The notes under the pieces were generated by a model that had not been told where the DNA came from, searched no databases, and saw nothing but the letters and a program-made list of their open reading frames with translations. From an uncultured Ruminococcus sp. (GTDB lineage Bacteria > Bacillota_A > Clostridia > Oscillospirales > Ruminococcaceae): a DNA stretch of 7,464 nucleotides. Shown here one piece after another: positions 6,468 to 7,464 of this stretch. The translations under genes and the position numbers were made by a program. The DNA lies in assembly GCA_937880065.1 (NCBI GenBank), contig CALFMA010000150.1, positions 1 through 7,464 of the forward strand. The letters run 5' to 3'. Within the stretch, counting starts at the first letter, position 1. The number at the start of each line of letters is the position of its first letter.

Positions 6468-6496
6468 ATTATATCATTTATTGCTAAAAAAATCAA
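6468..6496 (-). promoter_or_regulatory. Sigma-A promoter upstream of the ECF sigma operon
   Basis: On the minus strand, TTGATT (6496-6491, four of six matches to TTGACA) lies 17 bp before a perfect TATAAT (6473-6468), with an extended -10 TG at 6476-6475. The start should be near 6461, giving a leader of about 107 nt. It would supply basal sigma and anti-sigma protein, on top of the ECF-type promoter nearer the gene. Confidence 0.75.
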
Positions 6497-6558
6497 TATA
6501 TAAACAGTACATTAAAAAAATAGTCAGCACTTCAACAGAATTAGTCAATTGTTATTTG

Positions 6559-6634
6559 GTTAAAATTAACAAAAGTTGATAATTTTATTAGAAGAATATA
6601 CAAAAAGTGATAAAAAGTATTTACTTTTGTAAAT
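6559..6634 (+). promoter_or_regulatory. Cluster of inverted and direct repeats upstream of the CBM4 gene promoter
   Basis: Four elements are visible. (1) GTTAA-AA-TTAAC at 6559-6570. (2) A 14-bp imperfect direct repeat, ACAAAAGTTGATAA (6569-6582) and ACAAAAAGTGATAA (6600-6613), with 12 of 14 bases identical and starts 31 bp apart, about three helical turns. (3) AAAAGTA-TT-TACTTTT at 6613-6628. (4) The overlapping ATTTAC-TTTT-GTAAAT at 6619-6634. The last two occupy the place where a -35 hexamer would be. They are candidate regulator sites for polysaccharide-responsive control. AT-richness raises the chance of coincidental repeats. Confidence 0.45.
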
Positions 6635-6644
6635 TTATATGGTA

Positions 6645-6653
6645 TGATATAAT
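6645..6653 (+). promoter_or_regulatory. Extended -10 promoter of the CBM4 protein gene
   Basis: TGATATAAT holds a perfect TATAAT (6648-6653) with the extended TG (6645-6646), preceded by TA to give TATG as in Gram-positive extended -10 promoters. No good -35 lies at 16-18 bp; TTTGTA at 6626-6631 matches three of six. Transcription should start near 6660, with a leader of about 73 nt. The weak -35 suggests dependence on an activator or on the extended element. Confidence 0.7.
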
Positions 6654-6702
6654 TGTAACTATGGCGAATAGTACTGATTGCTGTAGTTAAAAAAATATAT
6701 TT

Positions 6703-6719
6703 TCATGATAAAATCATGA
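6703..6719 (+). promoter_or_regulatory. 7-bp hairpin overlapping the ribosome binding site of the CBM4 gene
   Basis: TCATGAT (6703-6709) and ATCATGA (6713-6719) are a perfect inverted repeat around a 3-nt AAA loop. The right arm runs into the GAGGGGG ribosome binding site (6718-6724), which lies nine bases before the ATG at 6734. In RNA the hairpin could hide the first bases of the site or protect the 5' leader. Confidence 0.45.
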
Positions 6720-6733
6720 GGGGGTAATTGAAA

Positions 6734-7464
6734 ATGAAAAAACATTTTCCAAAAGCATTTGCGTCAAGTATTATGGCTGCCGCAATGCTCACATCCGTAA
6801 CCGCAGCTTATGCGCCTATTAACGCATCAGCCGAGCTGCTCGCCGAAACTACCTTTGACAGCAAAATACTGCCATGGCAGACAGTTGAGTCAGCTCCCGC
6901 TTCACAGGAGTTTGAGCTTAAAGACGGTGCGGTTCACATCACAATTAACGAGTCCGAAGGTTCAGACGGCGAAAAATGGGATTTACAGTTCAGATACAGA
7001 AATCTCAGTTTCAAAAAAGGTCACACCTACAAAATTCGCTTCGACGCTAAGGCAAAACGTGCCGGCATGCAGCTTTGCAGTCAGATTGCTACTATTAAAG
7101 GCGATGAGGAATATGTTGTCCTCAACGGAGAAGCATTTGAGGCAGGTCCGCATATGGACGGTCAGTGGGGCAAAGCTGCTACATTGACTACCGAATATCA
7201 GACCTTTGAGGGTGAATTTACCTGTACAAAGGATTTAGAGGCTGTTGAGTGGGGCTTCCATTATGCTAAGGGTACTCAGTATGAAGGTAACGCTAAGGAC
7301 GGCGATGAAATCTGGTTTGACGATATGTCAATCGTATGTACAACTTGTTCAGAAAAGGATATGTCTGACTGTAAATACAAAGGAACCATTACAGAAGATC
7401 CTGTAATACCGCCTGCGGATGATCCTGTAGTTGTTAAAGAGGTTCAGCTGCTTGGTGAAACAAC
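6734..7464 (+). CDS. Secreted carbohydrate-active protein, N-terminal part with CBM4-like module (probable cellulase; 3' end outside window)
   Basis: The frame is open from ATG 6734 to the window end (243 full codons, no stop). A signal peptide is clear: basic MKKHFPK, a hydrophobic core, and cleavage probably after Ala33 (NASA/ELLAE). Residues about 35-201 resemble a family 4/9 carbohydrate-binding module (jelly-roll), with LLAETTFDSKILPWQTVE at the start, WDLQFRYRNLSFKKGHTYKIRFDAKA in the middle (82-107) and VEWGFHY (171-177) and DEIWFDDMSIVC (191-202) near the end. W48, W82, W145, W173 and W194 are candidate fold or ligand-contact tryptophans. A cysteine-containing segment (C202, C205, C213) and a Pro/Asp-rich linker (about 218-233) follow. 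In ruminococcal enzymes this module commonly precedes a GH9 catalytic domain, sometimes with a dockerin. Neither is visible here, so cellulase is an inference. The start is supported by GAGGGGG nine bases upstream. Confidence 0.88.
   Translation, partial: MKKHFPKAFASSIMAAAMLTSVTAAYAPINASAELLAETTFDSKILPWQTVESAPASQEFELKDGAVHITINESEGSDGEKWDLQFRYRNLSFKKGHTYKIRFDAKAKRAGMQLCSQIATIKGDEEYVVLNGEAFEAGPHMDGQWGKAATLTTEYQTFEGEFTCTKDLEAVEWGFHYAKGTQYEGNAKDGDEIWFDDMSIVCTTCSEKDMSDCKYKGTITEDPVIPPADDPVVVKEVQLLGET

Larger units (their letters stand above)
6355..6733. other. Divergent intergenic region between sigma operon and CBM4 protein gene
   Basis: This 379-bp AT-rich region separates divergently transcribed genes and contains no convincing coding sequence. 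It holds two candidate promoters toward the sigma gene (6373-6402 and 6468-6496), one toward the CBM4 gene (6645-6653), and several inverted and direct repeats. The stretch 6497-6558 is simply AT-rich, with nothing that I can name. Confidence 0.8.

Noticed and set aside
6654..6680. ECF-type -35 (TGTAAC at 6654-6659) for the CBM4 gene, which would place it in the sigma regulon
   Set aside because: No CGT-type -10 lies 16-18 bp downstream, and the stretch overlaps the start region of a good extended -10 promoter.
6810..7187. Plus-strand 125-aa open frame
   Set aside because: Overlaps the secreted CBM4 protein in another frame; the signal peptide and CBM-like module of the main frame are clearly the real product.

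Overview
The window looks like a chromosomal stretch from an anaerobic, probably gut or rumen, Gram-positive of the Clostridia, most like Ruminococcus and relatives (Oscillospiraceae). The grounds are strong AGGAGG-type ribosome binding sites, sigma-A promoters with extended -10 elements, a clostridial-type FeoB with a CNACGVTGC / PCNGRFP gate, a Thr/Glu/Pro-rich lipoprotein, and a secreted protein beginning with a family 4-like carbohydrate-binding module as in ruminococcal cellulases. The genus is inferred from style, not from a marker gene.

Layout. Bases 1-1452 (+) hold the C-terminal part of ferrous iron transporter FeoB, whose start lies outside the window. A near-consensus promoter abutted by a perfect 12-bp palindrome then drives a small cysteine-rich gene of unknown function (1586-1999, +). 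This converges on a bidirectional terminator (2020-2060) shared with a five-gene minus-strand block. Read in its own direction, that block is: ECF sigma factor (6354-5845), overlapping probable membrane anti-sigma factor (5852-5286), secreted lipoprotein (5266-4616), an intrinsic terminator or attenuator (4607-4582), an MBOAT O-acyltransferase of the AlgI/DltB type (4566-3172), and its DHHW/AlgJ-like partner (3159-2056). A 379-bp divergent intergenic region then leads to a plus-strand secreted carbohydrate-active protein (6734 to the window end), which is cut before its catalytic domain.

How it may work together. The sigma, anti-sigma and lipoprotein genes look like one envelope-sensing unit with two promoters: a housekeeping extended -10 promoter and a candidate autoregulated ECF promoter. 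The MBOAT and DHHW genes form a typical two-protein module for moving acyl (usually acetyl) groups across the membrane onto a cell-surface or secreted polymer. The hairpin and T-run lie just before the MBOAT ribosome binding site, with no visible promoter after them. Acyltransferase expression therefore probably depends on read-through from the sigma operon, which would link envelope sensing to envelope modification. The divergent CBM4 protein has an extended -10 promoter with overlapping inverted repeats where a -35 would sit, and a small hairpin next to its ribosome binding site.

No tRNA, rRNA, CRISPR array, insertion sequence or phage gene was seen. I found no clear evidence for a wholly new system. 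The most distinctive feature is the sigma/anti-sigma/lipoprotein unit coupled through a terminator to the acyltransferase pair.
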